A DNA stretch of 64,000 nucleotides from Chengkuizengella axinellae (GCF_030730905.1 NZ_JAVAMP010000007.1:140185-204184), one strand, 5' to 3'; numbered from the stretch's first letter, positions 18,110 to 27,069 are shown. Numbers and translations: made by a program. The notes: a model not told the origin generated them from the letters alone.

Positions 18110-18967
18110 CTATCTTTGGGAAAAGGACCATCCAAATATTTTGACATGAACCAATAGCTTTGTAAGCCAATGAGAGGCGATGTACAAAACGATAAATAAG
18201 AGAATCAGGGGTCTAAAAAGAAATGCCGCTACAAGCCATAGAACTAAAAATAGATAACGGTTTTTGGCAAACATCTTGCTTGGGTATATAAGCATCCGAT
18301 AAAAGAAATATTGCTTCTGTAAACTCTCAAGATACTCATCGCGAACCTGATTATTATTAGGATTTAATCTTATTGCATTCTCAAAATAACTCAAAGCTAT
18401 TTTATGATCCCCTCTTCTATCTGCAGACCAGGCTAAGTACATAAATACCGATGAATCCTCCACTTCCTCTTGCAATGCCCTTTTTTCATATTGCAAAGAA
18501 CCTTCCTTTTCATTTAAATGTGCCAAAAGATAACTGTAATTTGCCAAATATAAAGCGTATTTAGGGGATATTCGCAGTGCTTGTTCCATTTGTTCCATTG
18601 CTTCCTTAAATTTCATACGACTCGATAATTCATTTGCTTTTAAATAATAAAAATGACTTTCTGTAGGAAAGATCCGAAACGCATCATCTACCAAACGGTT
18701 GAACTCACGCCACTTTTCCTGTGTATACGCAATGCTCACCTGTAATTCCCACGCTAAAGCATCCTCTGGGTCTTTTTTCAAAGCCTCTTCAACCCAATAT
18801 ATTGCTTTATCGTAATCATCTTTTTGAGTATATACTTTAGCCATTAGAGCATAACCTAATGACTCTTCAGGATCATTCTGAATATACTTTTCAATTTCTT
18901 CTATTGCCTCTTTATATTTTCCCCATTGGATTAATTGATTAATCGCACTAGTTGTTTGTACGTTCAT
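18110..18967 (-). CDS. TPR-repeat protein with C-terminal membrane anchor
   Basis: A 285-residue protein. About six TPR units cover residues 5-215: for example YKEAIEEIEKYIQNDPEESLGYALMAKVY, then DYDKAIYWVEEALKKDPEDALAW, and DHKIALSYFENAIRLNPNN. TPRs bind other proteins. Residues from about 235 hold two hydrophobic segments (YLFLVLWLVAAFLF and LILLFIVLYIASHWL), so the TPR part should face the cytoplasm while anchored in the membrane. The gene begins eight bases before the preceding AAA ATPase gene region ends plus a short gap (SD AGTAGGTGG), so the two are surely cotranscribed. A role as membrane adaptor for that ATPase is inferred. Confidence 0.8.
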   Translation of the reverse strand: MNVQTTSAINQLIQWGKYKEAIEEIEKYIQNDPEESLGYALMAKVYTQKDDYDKAIYWVEEALKKDPEDALAWELQVSIAYTQEKWREFNRLVDDAFRIFPTESHFYYLKANELSSRMKFKEAMEQMEQALRISPKYALYLANYSYLLAHLNEKEGSLQYEKRALQEEVEDSSVFMYLAWSADRRGDHKIALSYFENAIRLNPNNNQVRDEYLESLQKQYFFYRMLIYPSKMFAKNRYLFLVLWLVAAFLFRPLILLFIVLYIASHWLTKLLVHVKIFGWSFSQR

Positions 18968-18974
18968 AATCCAC

Positions 18975-19925
18975 CTACTTTACTTTATTTTCATGAATAT
19001 AATCCAACACCTGCTGATAATCCTTATTCACGTCACTAAAAGTTGCATAGTTTTTAGCAGATGAAAACCATTCTAATGTAGTAGGCTTCCTACCTTTCAA
19101 CGCTTTTAATAAACTATCATTCGTTAATGGCAATAACTCTCCTACTTCCAATGATTTCTGCAAAACGACATCAATCGCATCCTGGATGACTTGTCCGAGG
19201 TCTGCACCTGAAAAATGATTCGTTTTTTTAGCTAGTTTATTTAAGTTTAAAGATTCCTGAGGTTTCCCTTGTGCTTTTAACGAAAGAATCGTTTCTCTTT
19301 CCTCCAATGTTGGAGGTGGAATAAACACCAAATGATTGAATCTTCCAGGTCTTCTCAAAGCAGGATCAAGGTACCAAGGTGTGTTAGTAGCTCCAATCAC
19401 ATAAACTTGTTCATTAAAGGAATGAAGACCATCCAATTCTATTAATAATTGATTAACCAGCATTCTCTCATGATGCTGCCTCATGTTATGTCGGTTGCCA
19501 CCTAAAGCATCTAATTCGTCTATAAAAAGAACACAAGGTTTCTGCTCCCTTGCTTTTTCAAATACATCATGAAGGTTATGCTCACTCTGTCCTACATACA
19601 TTGATAAAATGGCTTGAAGTTCAAGGTGAACAAAATTGGCATCGATTTCTCCAGCTATCGCTTTTGCCAAGTAGGTTTTCCCACACCCAGGGGGTCCGTA
19701 CAACAACAAGCTACCTCCAGCTTCTTTACCGTAAGCCTGAAAAAATTCGGGTTGTTGAAGAGGAAGGATAAAACTCATTTTGATCTTTTTCTTAACCTCA
19801 TCTAAACCACCCACATCCTCAAACGTTTCCTTTGGTTGCGACGATTCTATCAGCGTATTTTTATCTTTATCAAACTGAATGACTTTTAAGTTTTTCCGTT
19901 TTTCATTTTTATCTTTTGAAGACAT
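18975..19925 (-). CDS. AAA ATPase, Cdc48/FtsH type, single module
   Basis: A 316-residue classical AAA protein. After a 35-residue charged N-terminus comes EDVGGLDEVKKKI, Walker A GPPGCGKT at 77-84, pore loop SMYVGQSE, Walker B VLFIDELDALG at 132-140, sensor 1 GATNTP near 181 and the SRH arginine fingers in DPALRRPGRFN. Only one AAA module is present and there is no protease domain, unlike FtsH. The GTG at 19934 overlaps the SD GGAGG, so ATG at 19925 is the start. The downstream partner is a TPR membrane protein. Likely an unfoldase or remodelling enzyme whose target is brought by the TPR protein; this is inference. Confidence 0.85.
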   Translation of the reverse strand: MSSKDKNEKRKNLKVIQFDKDKNTLIESSQPKETFEDVGGLDEVKKKIKMSFILPLQQPEFFQAYGKEAGGSLLLYGPPGCGKTYLAKAIAGEIDANFVHLELQAILSMYVGQSEHNLHDVFEKAREQKPCVLFIDELDALGGNRHNMRQHHERMLVNQLLIELDGLHSFNEQVYVIGATNTPWYLDPALRRPGRFNHLVFIPPPTLEERETILSLKAQGKPQESLNLNKLAKKTNHFSGADLGQVIQDAIDVVLQKSLEVGELLPLTNDSLLKALKGRKPTTLEWFSSAKNYATFSDVNKDYQQVLDYIHENKVK

Positions 19926-20072
19926 CTGGCACACCTCCGAGTAAGTGCAATAGTAAAAATTTGTTTATTGATATTATACTAGATGCGTAAGAATAAATAT
20001 ATTTAATTATGATCATAAGTCGTATAATTATATTTGGTAGTTTTTGAGAAATGTATATATAAGCGTTTGATT

Positions 20073-20399
20073 CTAGTTGAGGAAAAAAACAACAATGGCC
20101 ATTAAAAAAATAGTCATTGACATGAGAAAAAAACTGGAGGATTGACGCATTCTCGATACTCGATCTTCTCTTGTATCCCTTTGAAAATTTACAATATGTT
20201 GATGGTGCCGTTCAAGTCCACCTGTTTGAGCATTGGAACCTAGAGATGCCACTAGTAAACATATGAAACCAATTATAAACAAAACAACACCTAATGTATC
20301 TATTTTTCCTATGGCCGCAACGATGAATGCTACAATGATCACAATCATCATTCCGTAAAGCATCGGTTTTACAACTCGATTTAATATCCAGCGAAGCAT
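20073..20399 (-). CDS. Small membrane protein, DUF5316-like, copy 2
   Basis: A 108-residue protein with two N-terminal hydrophobic segments (YGMMIVIIVAFIVAAIG, GVVLFIIGFICLLVASLG), a polar central stretch and a third C-terminal one (FFLMSMTIFLMAIVVFFL). The polar stretch ends TREDRVSRMRQSSSFFLMS, closely matched by TKEDRYSRMRWSKNLFLMS in the gene upstream, so the two are tandem paralogues. The pattern recalls DUF5316 (recalled, not searched). This copy has lost the SGDRMRANF block seen in copy 1. SD AAAGGAG. Function unknown. Confidence 0.7.
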   Translation of the reverse strand: MLRWILNRVVKPMLYGMMIVIIVAFIVAAIGKIDTLGVVLFIIGFICLLVASLGSNAQTGGLERHHQHIVNFQRDTREDRVSRMRQSSSFFLMSMTIFLMAIVVFFLN

Positions 20400-20433
20400 T
20401 CAACCATCACTCCTTTTATATTAAACAGTGTAT

Positions 20434-20742
20434 TCATACTAAAGATATGACCCCAACAATTAAACTTGGTATTGACATCAAAAATAAGTTTTTAGACCAT
20501 CTCATTCTTGAATATCTATCTTCCTTAGTTTCATAAGCAAAATTAGCCCTCATACGATCCCCACTAACAGCTGATCCAGAAGTAATAACTGCTAGTACGA
20601 TAAAAACAATAGCCACTATAGAAGTTATGCTTCCGAATGAATTTATTGTACCGGTCATTAAAGAAACGACTAACGTTACAAATAATATTATTACTCCATA
20701 AATCAGTGGTTTTAAAATTCCATTAAACATCACCTTCAACAT
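20434..20742 (-). CDS. Small membrane protein, DUF5316-like, copy 1
   Basis: A 102-residue protein with three hydrophobic segments and the block TSGSAVSGDRMRANFAYETKEDR between segments 2 and 3, which I associate with the DUF5316 family of Bacillales. It shares the N-terminal ML..N...KP..YG pattern and the EDRxSRMR.S..FLMS block with the next gene, 34 bases downstream, so the pair arose by duplication and is probably one transcript. SD AAGGAG. No function is known for the family. Confidence 0.72.
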   Translation of the reverse strand: MLKVMFNGILKPLIYGVIILFVTLVVSLMTGTINSFGSITSIVAIVFIVLAVITSGSAVSGDRMRANFAYETKEDRYSRMRWSKNLFLMSIPSLIVGVISLV

Positions 20743-20999
20743 ACAAATCGCTCCTTAAAAAAGCTTACTTTAAACAAAATTATCACGTTCTACTTGCTTG
20801 ACTCCCATTGAAAGCAAGATTCTCTTCATAATCTATACGCATTTTGAGCCATAAAGTTACATGAGTTGTATTTTTACAAAAAAAGATTCCCAACAATACA
20901 AAAAAGGACGCTGTAGCAGCACTTTTCATTTTCAAAACTTCAAGTTATCACGTTCTACAAGACTCCCTCTTCTTCAAGGGGGAATGCTGATACCTAGCT

Positions 21000-21479
21000 C
21001 TACTTTGATTCAAACACTGTTGCTACAAGACTTCTAGATCCAACAGTCACATCAATTCGGGCAACACATAATACATCCGTACATCTCAACACATATTGAT
21101 TTATCCCAGGATCAGGATTATTATCAATGATCGGGTAATTAGGAAAGTTATTATGTCTATCTACATCATCAGAACTTGTATCGTATTGCATTTGATCATT
21201 AATGAGTGCAATTCGCTGATTATTACGTAAAACTTCATAAGTTACTTGAAAAGGGGTAACATCTTCAGTTGTAGATATATTTACTGCAATTTGAGCCATG
21301 GAATCAATACGCACCTTTGTTTTTCCAGGTTGTTTGACACATACATCAATTGTTAAGACATCTTCAAAAGAACCAGGTGGATCTTTTGGAAGCAGTATAA
21401 CATCAGGATCAGTAGTATCATATGGATCATCCACTGATATACTTTTAGAAACAATAAATGGTCCTTTATTTAATCCCAT
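21000..21479 (-). CDS. Hypothetical beta-rich protein, 159 residues
   Basis: I do not recognise a named family with certainty. The protein has no signal peptide or TM segment. It alternates short hydrophobic strands with Gly/Pro/Asp turns (LTIDVCVKQPGKTKVRIDSM, AQIAVNISTTE, YVLRCTDVLCVARIDVTVG), which suggests a beta-sandwich. Three cysteines (VCV and RCTDVLC) and the acidic, Asp-Pro-rich start (VDDPYDTTDPDVILLPKDPP) recall spore-surface or capsid-like coat proteins of spore formers, but this is only a resemblance. The SD AAGGAGGAG is very strong. Monocistronic. Confidence 0.65.
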   Translation of the reverse strand: MGLNKGPFIVSKSISVDDPYDTTDPDVILLPKDPPGSFEDVLTIDVCVKQPGKTKVRIDSMAQIAVNISTTEDVTPFQVTYEVLRNNQRIALINDQMQYDTSSDDVDRHNNFPNYPIIDNNPDPGINQYVLRCTDVLCVARIDVTVGSRSLVATVFESK

Positions 21480-21764
21480 AATCTTCTCCTCCTTACAAAT
21501 CGAATTAAAATTATTTCCTCATGATATGATATGTTCATTGTAAAAGTTTGCTTGGACTCCTATCCGTAGTCCATAGTGTAAATTAATAAAGTGAACCTTC
21601 TAAGACCATAAACATTCCTTATTTTAAGTATAATAATAATCTATTTTAGTTATCTTCAATTATCATTTATGATGGATAAAGAATATATTAGAGGTTGTTC
21701 AATCATTTTGGATAATCCTATTTATTAAATACATACTAGTTATGATTAGGAGGAGAAAATAATA

Positions 21765-22988
21765 ATGTCCCAAAGAAAACCATCTAGTTTCGTTTCTCAT
21801 TTGGAATGTCCAAAGTGCAATAAAACATATAGTGTTGATGAAGTAAACCAATTATGTGATTGTGGAACTCCCGGAACTCCTTTACTTGTAAGGTATGATC
21901 TGAAAAAGCTTAAGACAGAATGGAGTAAATCCGATTTACTTACAAGAGAGCCTAGCCTTTGGCGCTACCGCGAACTTCTTCCTGTGAAATCTGATGAAAA
22001 TGTGGTGTCATTAGGTGAAGGAATGACGCCTTTAATTCCGTTAAAAAAATTAGGTGAAAAGGTAGGTATGCCGAACCTATTGTTAAAAGATGAAGGAACT
22101 ATTCCATCAGGATGTTTCAAGGCTCGTGGAGCAGCAGTAGGTATATCCAAAGCAAAAGAACTTGGTATCAAATCTTTAGCCATGCCTACAAATGGAAATG
22201 CAGGTGGAGCATGGTCCCTATATGCAGCTAGAGCTGGTATTGAAGCGAACATTGTGATGCCAATCAAAGCACCAAAAATTACAAGAAGTGAAACTGCTAT
22301 TGCAGGTGCTAAGTTATATTTAGTTGACGGATTGATTAGTGATGCAGGTAAAATTGTAGGACGAGCAGTACAAAAAAATAATTTTTTTGATGCTTCCACG
22401 CTAAAAGAGCCGTATCGTATTGAAGGTAAAAAAACAATGGGGTTAGAAATTGCAGAGCAACTCGATTGGGAAGTACCTGATGTCATTCTATATCCAACTG
22501 GTGGTGGCGTAGGTATTATTGGTATATATAAAGGACTGAAAGAGCTCCAGGAAATTGGATGGATTGGGGAAAAGATGCCTCGTCTAGTTGCAGTTCAGGC
22601 TACAGGTTGTGCTCCAATCGTAAAAGCCTGGGAAGAAAACAAAAAAGAATCCGACATGTGGGAGGACGCAGATACATTAGCTTTCGGTATCAATGTACCA
22701 AAAGCAATTGGTGATTTTCTAGTATTAGAGTCTATATATGAAACAGATGGCTGTGCAGTTGCCATTGATGATGAAACCATTGTAAAATGTCAAGAAGAAA
22801 TTGCTTCTATTGAAGGATTATTCGTATGTCCTGAAGGTGCTGCTAATTTGGCTGCAGCTAAAAAATTAAGAGAAGACAACTGGATTAAAGAAGAGGAAAA
22901 GGTTGTATTGCTTAATACTGGGGCTGGAATAAAATATCCTTATGATCCTGGTAAACCTGCTATTCTTCAACCTGACGAAGATATTTAA
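21765..22988 (+). CDS. thrC: Threonine synthase
   Basis: A 407-residue fold-type II PLP enzyme. A small zinc ribbon lies at the N-terminus (Cys15, 18, 31, 33: CPKCNKTY...CDCG). The Schiff-base lysine is Lys119 in SGCFKARGA, the glycine-rich phosphate loop is PTGGGVGIIG, and the substrate loop is PTNGNAGGAW. It converts O-phosphohomoserine to threonine. The gene stands apart from any hom/thrB genes, so it may be a second copy or act on a related substrate. The SD TTAGGAGG is strong and a terminator follows at once. Confidence 0.85.
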   Translation: MSQRKPSSFVSHLECPKCNKTYSVDEVNQLCDCGTPGTPLLVRYDLKKLKTEWSKSDLLTREPSLWRYRELLPVKSDENVVSLGEGMTPLIPLKKLGEKVGMPNLLLKDEGTIPSGCFKARGAAVGISKAKELGIKSLAMPTNGNAGGAWSLYAARAGIEANIVMPIKAPKITRSETAIAGAKLYLVDGLISDAGKIVGRAVQKNNFFDASTLKEPYRIEGKKTMGLEIAEQLDWEVPDVILYPTGGGVGIIGIYKGLKELQEIGWIGEKMPRLVAVQATGCAPIVKAWEENKKESDMWEDADTLAFGINVPKAIGDFLVLESIYETDGCAVAIDDETIVKCQEEIASIEGLFVCPEGAANLAAAKKLREDNWIKEEEKVVLLNTGAGIKYPYDPGKPAILQPDEDI

Positions 22989-23001
22989 ATCAAAAAAATT
23001 G

Positions 23002-23034
23002 ATCCGCTACTAATTGAAGTAGCGGATTTTATTT
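23002..23034 (+). terminator. Terminator of thrC
   Basis: ATCCGCTACT (23002-23011) pairs perfectly with AGTAGCGGAT (23018-23027), followed by TTTATTTATTT. Confidence 0.88.
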
Positions 23035-23104
23035 ATTTAAAAAAGAAGGGAGTAAAAACTCTAGAAAGAGCCTCTTAGTGTTTCGTCGATTTGACTCAGA
23101 AGAG

Positions 23105-23593
23105 TTACTTTTGATATTCAGGGTGTTTTTCTATGTATTTATGTAATTTCTCATTTACTGTGCTTTGTAATTTCCTTCTAAAAAATGAAGTCCATCCGAT
23201 TAAAAATCCTATAGGTCCAAAAGCCATCTTTGACCATTTATAAAAATCAAATTCATCTACATGTCTAATAATTTTCCCATCTTGAAATTCAAAAGAAGCA
23301 TGAATAACATTCGTAACCTCTCTTCCCGTTTGTGAAAATGGATACTTAGCGATCCATCTAGCCTGCCCTTTAAAGTTATCCGCCTTCACATTATCAAAGG
23401 TAACTTTAACCTGATCATTATTTCCAAACAGCATATGCCACATTGCACTGGGTTCCTTCCCTTTTAGATTGGTAAAGGCTGGATCATTAAATGTTGCTTT
23501 TTCATGATAACAGGATCGAATTGTGGCAAAATCTTTGTTTTGAAAGCTTGTATATAACTTATGGATTAATTCTTCATTCGCATTCGCATTCAC
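23105..23593 (-). CDS. SnoaL-like (NTF2-fold) protein
   Basis: A 162-residue protein with an NTF2-like cone fold over residues 1-120: NEELIHKLYTSFQNKDFATIRSCYHEKATFNDP, FTNLKGKEPSAMWHMLF, and the strands ARWIAKYPFSQTGREVTNVIHASFEFQDGKIIRHVDEFDFYKW. This is the nuclear-transport-factor-2/SnoaL-like group; members include small isomerases and many of unknown role. The frame extends to an ATG at 23647, whose product would look like a signal peptide, but that ATG has SD TAGGAGG 16 bases away. GTG at 23593 has GAGGTG at proper distance and fits the usual family start, so it was chosen. Export remains possible. Confidence 0.75.
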   Translation of the reverse strand: MNANANEELIHKLYTSFQNKDFATIRSCYHEKATFNDPAFTNLKGKEPSAMWHMLFGNNDQVKVTFDNVKADNFKGQARWIAKYPFSQTGREVTNVIHASFEFQDGKIIRHVDEFDFYKWSKMAFGPIGFLIGWTSFFRRKLQSTVNEKLHKYIEKHPEYQK

Positions 23594-23872
23594 ACTTATC
23601 ACCTCACTAATTAAAAATCCTATACAAAAAATTCCTAATATTTTCATTATACACTAACTAAATCCTCCTAATGTTTTTCTTGCATATTTTTTTACTTAAC
23701 ACAAATAATATATGGAATAAAATTCAACTATTATAAAGGTATATCCTAAATATCCAAAAAAAGTTTGAAAACAGGTTAGTAATCAACTAATATGTACTAT
23801 ATAGTTACTAATAACTAATTTTATTCTATACAGGAACTATTTAATCCCTATTATTGATATAAGGAGATCATT

Positions 23873-24886
23873 ATGAAAAATACGTATTCACCAACCAAAT
23901 TTGAATCCATCCCAGCTGATGAAGCCTCTGTTATTCAATCTATGCAGAATTTATTGCAGGGGAAAATGGATAGAAGTTATGAAAAAGGTAATACAAAAAG
24001 GGATGCGCACCCTAAACATCTCGCTTTATTAAAAGCTGAATTTGAAATCGCTTCAAACCTTCCAGAAGAGCTCAAAGTAGGTCTTTTTCAAAAGGAAAAA
24101 ACTTACTCTGCTTGGATCAGAGTGTCCAATGCTAGTGGTACGCCGCAGCCAGACAAAAAGAAAGATTTTCGCGGGTTTGCGATTAAACTAATGGGTGTGG
24201 ATGGAGAAAAATATCTTAAAGAGGAGAAACAAACACAAGATTTTGTTCTAATGAGTCATCCGACTATGCCACTTGGCACAGCTAAGTTATTCCATGATGC
24301 AGTTTATTATGCGCTTAAATGGAATCCTCTAGTGTTACTGTTAAATTTCACGTTAACTGGAAAAGGCCACATCTTAAAAGAGTTGAACAAAGGCAAAAAA
24401 AATCATACTTCTCCTTTAGATATCCGTTATTGGAGTACAACGCCTTATTTGTTTGGTGAGAACCAAGTTGTAAAGTATTCTCTTGTTCCTACATCCAGTA
24501 ATAAAAGTTCATTACCTAATGAGCTTACCGATACCTATTTAACAGATAATATTGAAAAACACCTTAGAGAACATGATGCCACTTTTGATTTTTTGGTTCA
24601 GTTTCAAAAAGATCCCCTACTCATGCCAGTTGAAGATGCTGCTGTGGAGTGGAAAGAAACCGATTCTCCCTTTATTAAAGTTGCTACATTAAAAATACCT
24701 CAGCAGACCTTTAGAACTAAAGAAAGAGATGAACTAGCTGAAGAAATGTCATTTTCACCTGGTCATGCATTACTGGAGCATCAACCTATTGGTGGAATTA
24801 ATCGCGCGCGTGTGGAGATTTACAAAAACCTGTCCAAATTTAGACATGTTAGAGATAATCGGAAGATGCTTGAGCCGAAGGATTGA
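23873..24886 (+). CDS. Catalase-like heme-binding protein
   Basis: A 337-residue protein of the catalase-related group (y4iL/SrpA-like), shorter than true catalases (about 480 residues). Family-like segments are RDAHPKHLALLKAEFEIA, YSAWIRVSNASGTPQPDKKKDFRGFAIKLMGV, QDFVLMSHPTMPLG and a C-terminal INRARVEIYKNLSKFRH that holds the Arg-x3-Tyr where the proximal heme tyrosine sits. The usual catalase distal signature FDRERIPERVVHA is absent, so activity may be peroxidative or lost. Cytoplasmic. SD AAGGAG. It starts divergently from the SnoaL-like gene, whose start is about 280 bases away. Confidence 0.82.
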   Translation: MKNTYSPTKFESIPADEASVIQSMQNLLQGKMDRSYEKGNTKRDAHPKHLALLKAEFEIASNLPEELKVGLFQKEKTYSAWIRVSNASGTPQPDKKKDFRGFAIKLMGVDGEKYLKEEKQTQDFVLMSHPTMPLGTAKLFHDAVYYALKWNPLVLLLNFTLTGKGHILKELNKGKKNHTSPLDIRYWSTTPYLFGENQVVKYSLVPTSSNKSSLPNELTDTYLTDNIEKHLREHDATFDFLVQFQKDPLLMPVEDAAVEWKETDSPFIKVATLKIPQQTFRTKERDELAEEMSFSPGHALLEHQPIGGINRARVEIYKNLSKFRHVRDNRKMLEPKD

Positions 24887-24902
24887 TTTCTCAATTAGAA
24901 TA

Positions 24903-24923
24903 GGAGGAGTATTAAACTCCTCC
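24903..24923 (+). terminator. Hairpin after the catalase-like gene
   Basis: GGAGGAGT (24903-24910) pairs with ACTCCTCC (24916-24923), 17 bases after the stop codon. No T-run follows, so it may be a weak terminator or mRNA-end protector. Confidence 0.5.
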
Positions 24924-25018
24924 CTATAGCCATTACCATCACTAATGGACATACTAGTTATTTCATACAATTCATTAGCAATTCAATTATTTCCTCAAAA
25001 GCATCATATTTAAATTGT

Positions 25019-25198
25019 TTAATTAAATAACTCTAATGCCTCTTTTAGATGAAGTTCGTCTTCATTATATTTCAAATGTTCAGATATTATTTTCTTGCAT
25101 TCTGCCTTAGTCTCTTTTGGTAGATCCTTAGCAATTGGTTCTAGTAACAGATATGACTCATTACTAACTTCATAACTGTTGTCGACAAAATCCCCTCC
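25019..25198 (-). pseudogene. Small protein frame without a usable start codon
   Basis: A minus-strand frame of 60 codons reads VDNSYEVSNESYLLLEPIAK, then DLPKETKAECKKIISEH, LKYNEDELHLKEALELFN, stop. It looks like a real short helical acidic protein. A perfect SD (AAGGAGGGG, 25200-25192) lies at the correct distance, but the codon in the start position is GTC (25186-25184) and no ATG, GTG or TTG exists in this frame. The simplest reading is a start codon lost by mutation. It lies 11 bases past the stop of the broken GNAT gene. I do not recognise the family. Confidence 0.4.
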
Positions 25199-25208
25199 TT
25201 AGACCCAA

Positions 25209-25684
25209 CTATACAGAGTAACTCAAAATTAACTGCTCTCCAATTGGCCCCATCTTCCTCCGATCAGTATCAATGAATCCCGCTTTTTCGTACAATTTCT
25301 GTGCAGCCATATTCTTTTGTTTACCGCTAAAACAATCTCATTACAAAATGGAAATTCTCGATTTACAAAAACCTTTAACTGCTTCATAGCTTTCATTGCA
25401 TATCCTCTACCTTGTTGTGAATGATCAATCGAAAGTGCTGCTAGTAACATACCATTTGAATTATCCGTATACTCTTTCACTCTATCACTTGAATGTAACA
25501 CGAAGAATCCAACTGGTTCATTGTGATTTACAATAACAATTGGATGTTTCTCATGTGTAACTTCCAACCTCTTCTTTGGCAATGAGGTAAACTGTTCTTG
25601 TTCTTTAGGCAGCTCAAATTCAGATAATGATTGCAGGTATTCAAGCTCATATCGCTTTAAATTTATTTCATCTACTATAATCAT
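25209..25684 (-). pseudogene. GNAT acetyltransferase, frameshifted near the C-terminus
   Basis: The first frame is a normal GNAT: PIVIVNHNEPVGFFVLH, then LAALSIDHSQQGRGYAMKAM (acetyl-CoA loop QxxGxG/A), then NEIVLAVNK. There the frame breaks. The annotated frame continues as nonsense to a stop at 25229, while the next frame carries the expected GNAT tail MAAQKLYEKAGFIDTDRRKM and GPIGEQLI up to a TAG at 25209. One missing A in AACAAAAGAATATGG (about 25310-25324) explains it. The ATG overlaps the M20 peptidase stop (ATGA), so the two are coupled. It is a decaying gene or a sequencing slip. Confidence 0.8.
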
Positions 25685-27069
25685 TGTTCAACGTTGCCCT
25701 TTCCTAAAGATAAGTAATAGTTACTAAGTGCTGCAATTGCCTTTTCAAATTTTTCAACAGACATGTTCTCGTTGATCGAATGTACATTTGATGTAGAGTG
25801 GCCAAAGCCAAAACCGATTAAAATGGCAGGAATACCGAGTGCTCGATTCATCATTTCAACAGCGGCAATGGTTCCCCCTGCCCGAATAAGCTGTACTGGT
25901 TTATCAAACACACTTTGTAATGAACTTAGTGCTTTTAAAATGTAAGGATGGTCTGGTTGAATAAAAAATGGATCTGAACATTTATTCCACTCTATATCTA
26001 CTTTTACTCCTACAGGTGTATTTTCTCTAATGTGTTGATCAATCATAGATTTTAATTGCTCGGCATTTTGATTTGGGACGATACGACAAGTTACTTTCGC
26101 TTTTGCTTTTGCTGGAATAATACTTTTCACTCCTTCACCTTGGTAGCCGCCCTCAATTCCATTGACTTCTAGCGTCGGTCTAGTCCAAACTCTTTCCAAA
26201 AAAGAATACCCTTTTTCTCCAAAAAGTTGTGTCACACCAATATCCTCTATAAGCTTGTCTTCAGAAAAAGAAATGGATTCTAGGGCTTCCTTTTCTACGT
26301 CTGTAAGTCGTTTTACATCCTCATAAAATTTGGGGATTGTTATATATCCTTGGTCATTTTTCATTGAATTTAAAATATGAACCAGTGCATATATCGGATT
26401 CTGAACCACCCCTCCATAAATACTTCCTGAATGCAAGTCTCGGTTAGGACCTAGAACCGTTAATTCAAATCCAATCATACCTCTTAATCCATGGCAAATC
26501 GCTGGAGCTTCTTTCTTTATTGATGCTGTATCAGAAACAACTAATAAATCAGCTGATAAAAGCGATTTATATTTATCAATGATCTCAGGCATCGTTTTAC
26601 TTCCAATCTCCTCTTCACCCTCTATAATTAACTTTACATTCACAGGTAAAACATTATTCTGTTTAAAAAGAGTTTCTAATGCCTTAAGCTGCATAAATAG
26701 CTGTCCTTTGTTATCGGTTGCTCCCCTGCCGTAAAGATATCCATCTCTAATCTCTGGTTGAAAAGGATGAGATAACCAACCTTCTAAAGATTCTGCAGGC
26801 TGGACATCATAATGCCCATAAATTAACACCGTTGGTTTTCCTTTTTGATGCATCCAATCTGCATATATAGCTGAATATCCCCCACCATTTAAATTTTGAA
26901 TATTTTCAAATCCGATTCTATTTAAATACGTTTTTATGTAATCAGAACAACGCTGCATATCCTTTTCATAAGAACTGTCCGTACTAACACTAGGAATTTC
27001 AATACATTGGATTAAATCATCTAGCAATCCAATTCTCTCATTCATTTTCAATGATATGTTTTGATCCAT
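25681..27069 (-). CDS. M20 family dipeptidase
   Basis: A 462-residue M20 metallopeptidase. The metal site is seen as VLIYGHYDVQP (His and the bridging Asp context), LYGRGATDNKGQ, then IIEGEEEIGS with the catalytic Glu pair, and the dimerisation domain from about 200 to 320. The last ligand is the His in GFGFGHSTSNVHSINE. This is the PepV/CNDP-like dipeptidase group, which cleaves dipeptides in the cytoplasm or cell exterior. A broken LysR gene is divergent from it, and a broken GNAT gene is coupled to its stop, so it is the sole intact member of the cluster. Confidence 0.9.
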   Translation of the reverse strand: MDQNISLKMNERIGLLDDLIQCIEIPSVSTDSSYEKDMQRCSDYIKTYLNRIGFENIQNLNGGGYSAIYADWMHQKGKPTVLIYGHYDVQPAESLEGWLSHPFQPEIRDGYLYGRGATDNKGQLFMQLKALETLFKQNNVLPVNVKLIIEGEEEIGSKTMPEIIDKYKSLLSADLLVVSDTASIKKEAPAICHGLRGMIGFELTVLGPNRDLHSGSIYGGVVQNPIYALVHILNSMKNDQGYITIPKFYEDVKRLTDVEKEALESISFSEDKLIEDIGVTQLFGEKGYSFLERVWTRPTLEVNGIEGGYQGEGVKSIIPAKAKAKVTCRIVPNQNAEQLKSMIDQHIRENTPVGVKVDIEWNKCSDPFFIQPDHPYILKALSSLQSVFDKPVQLIRAGGTIAAVEMMNRALGIPAILIGFGFGHSTSNVHSINENMSVEKFEKAIAALSNYYLSLGKGNVEQ

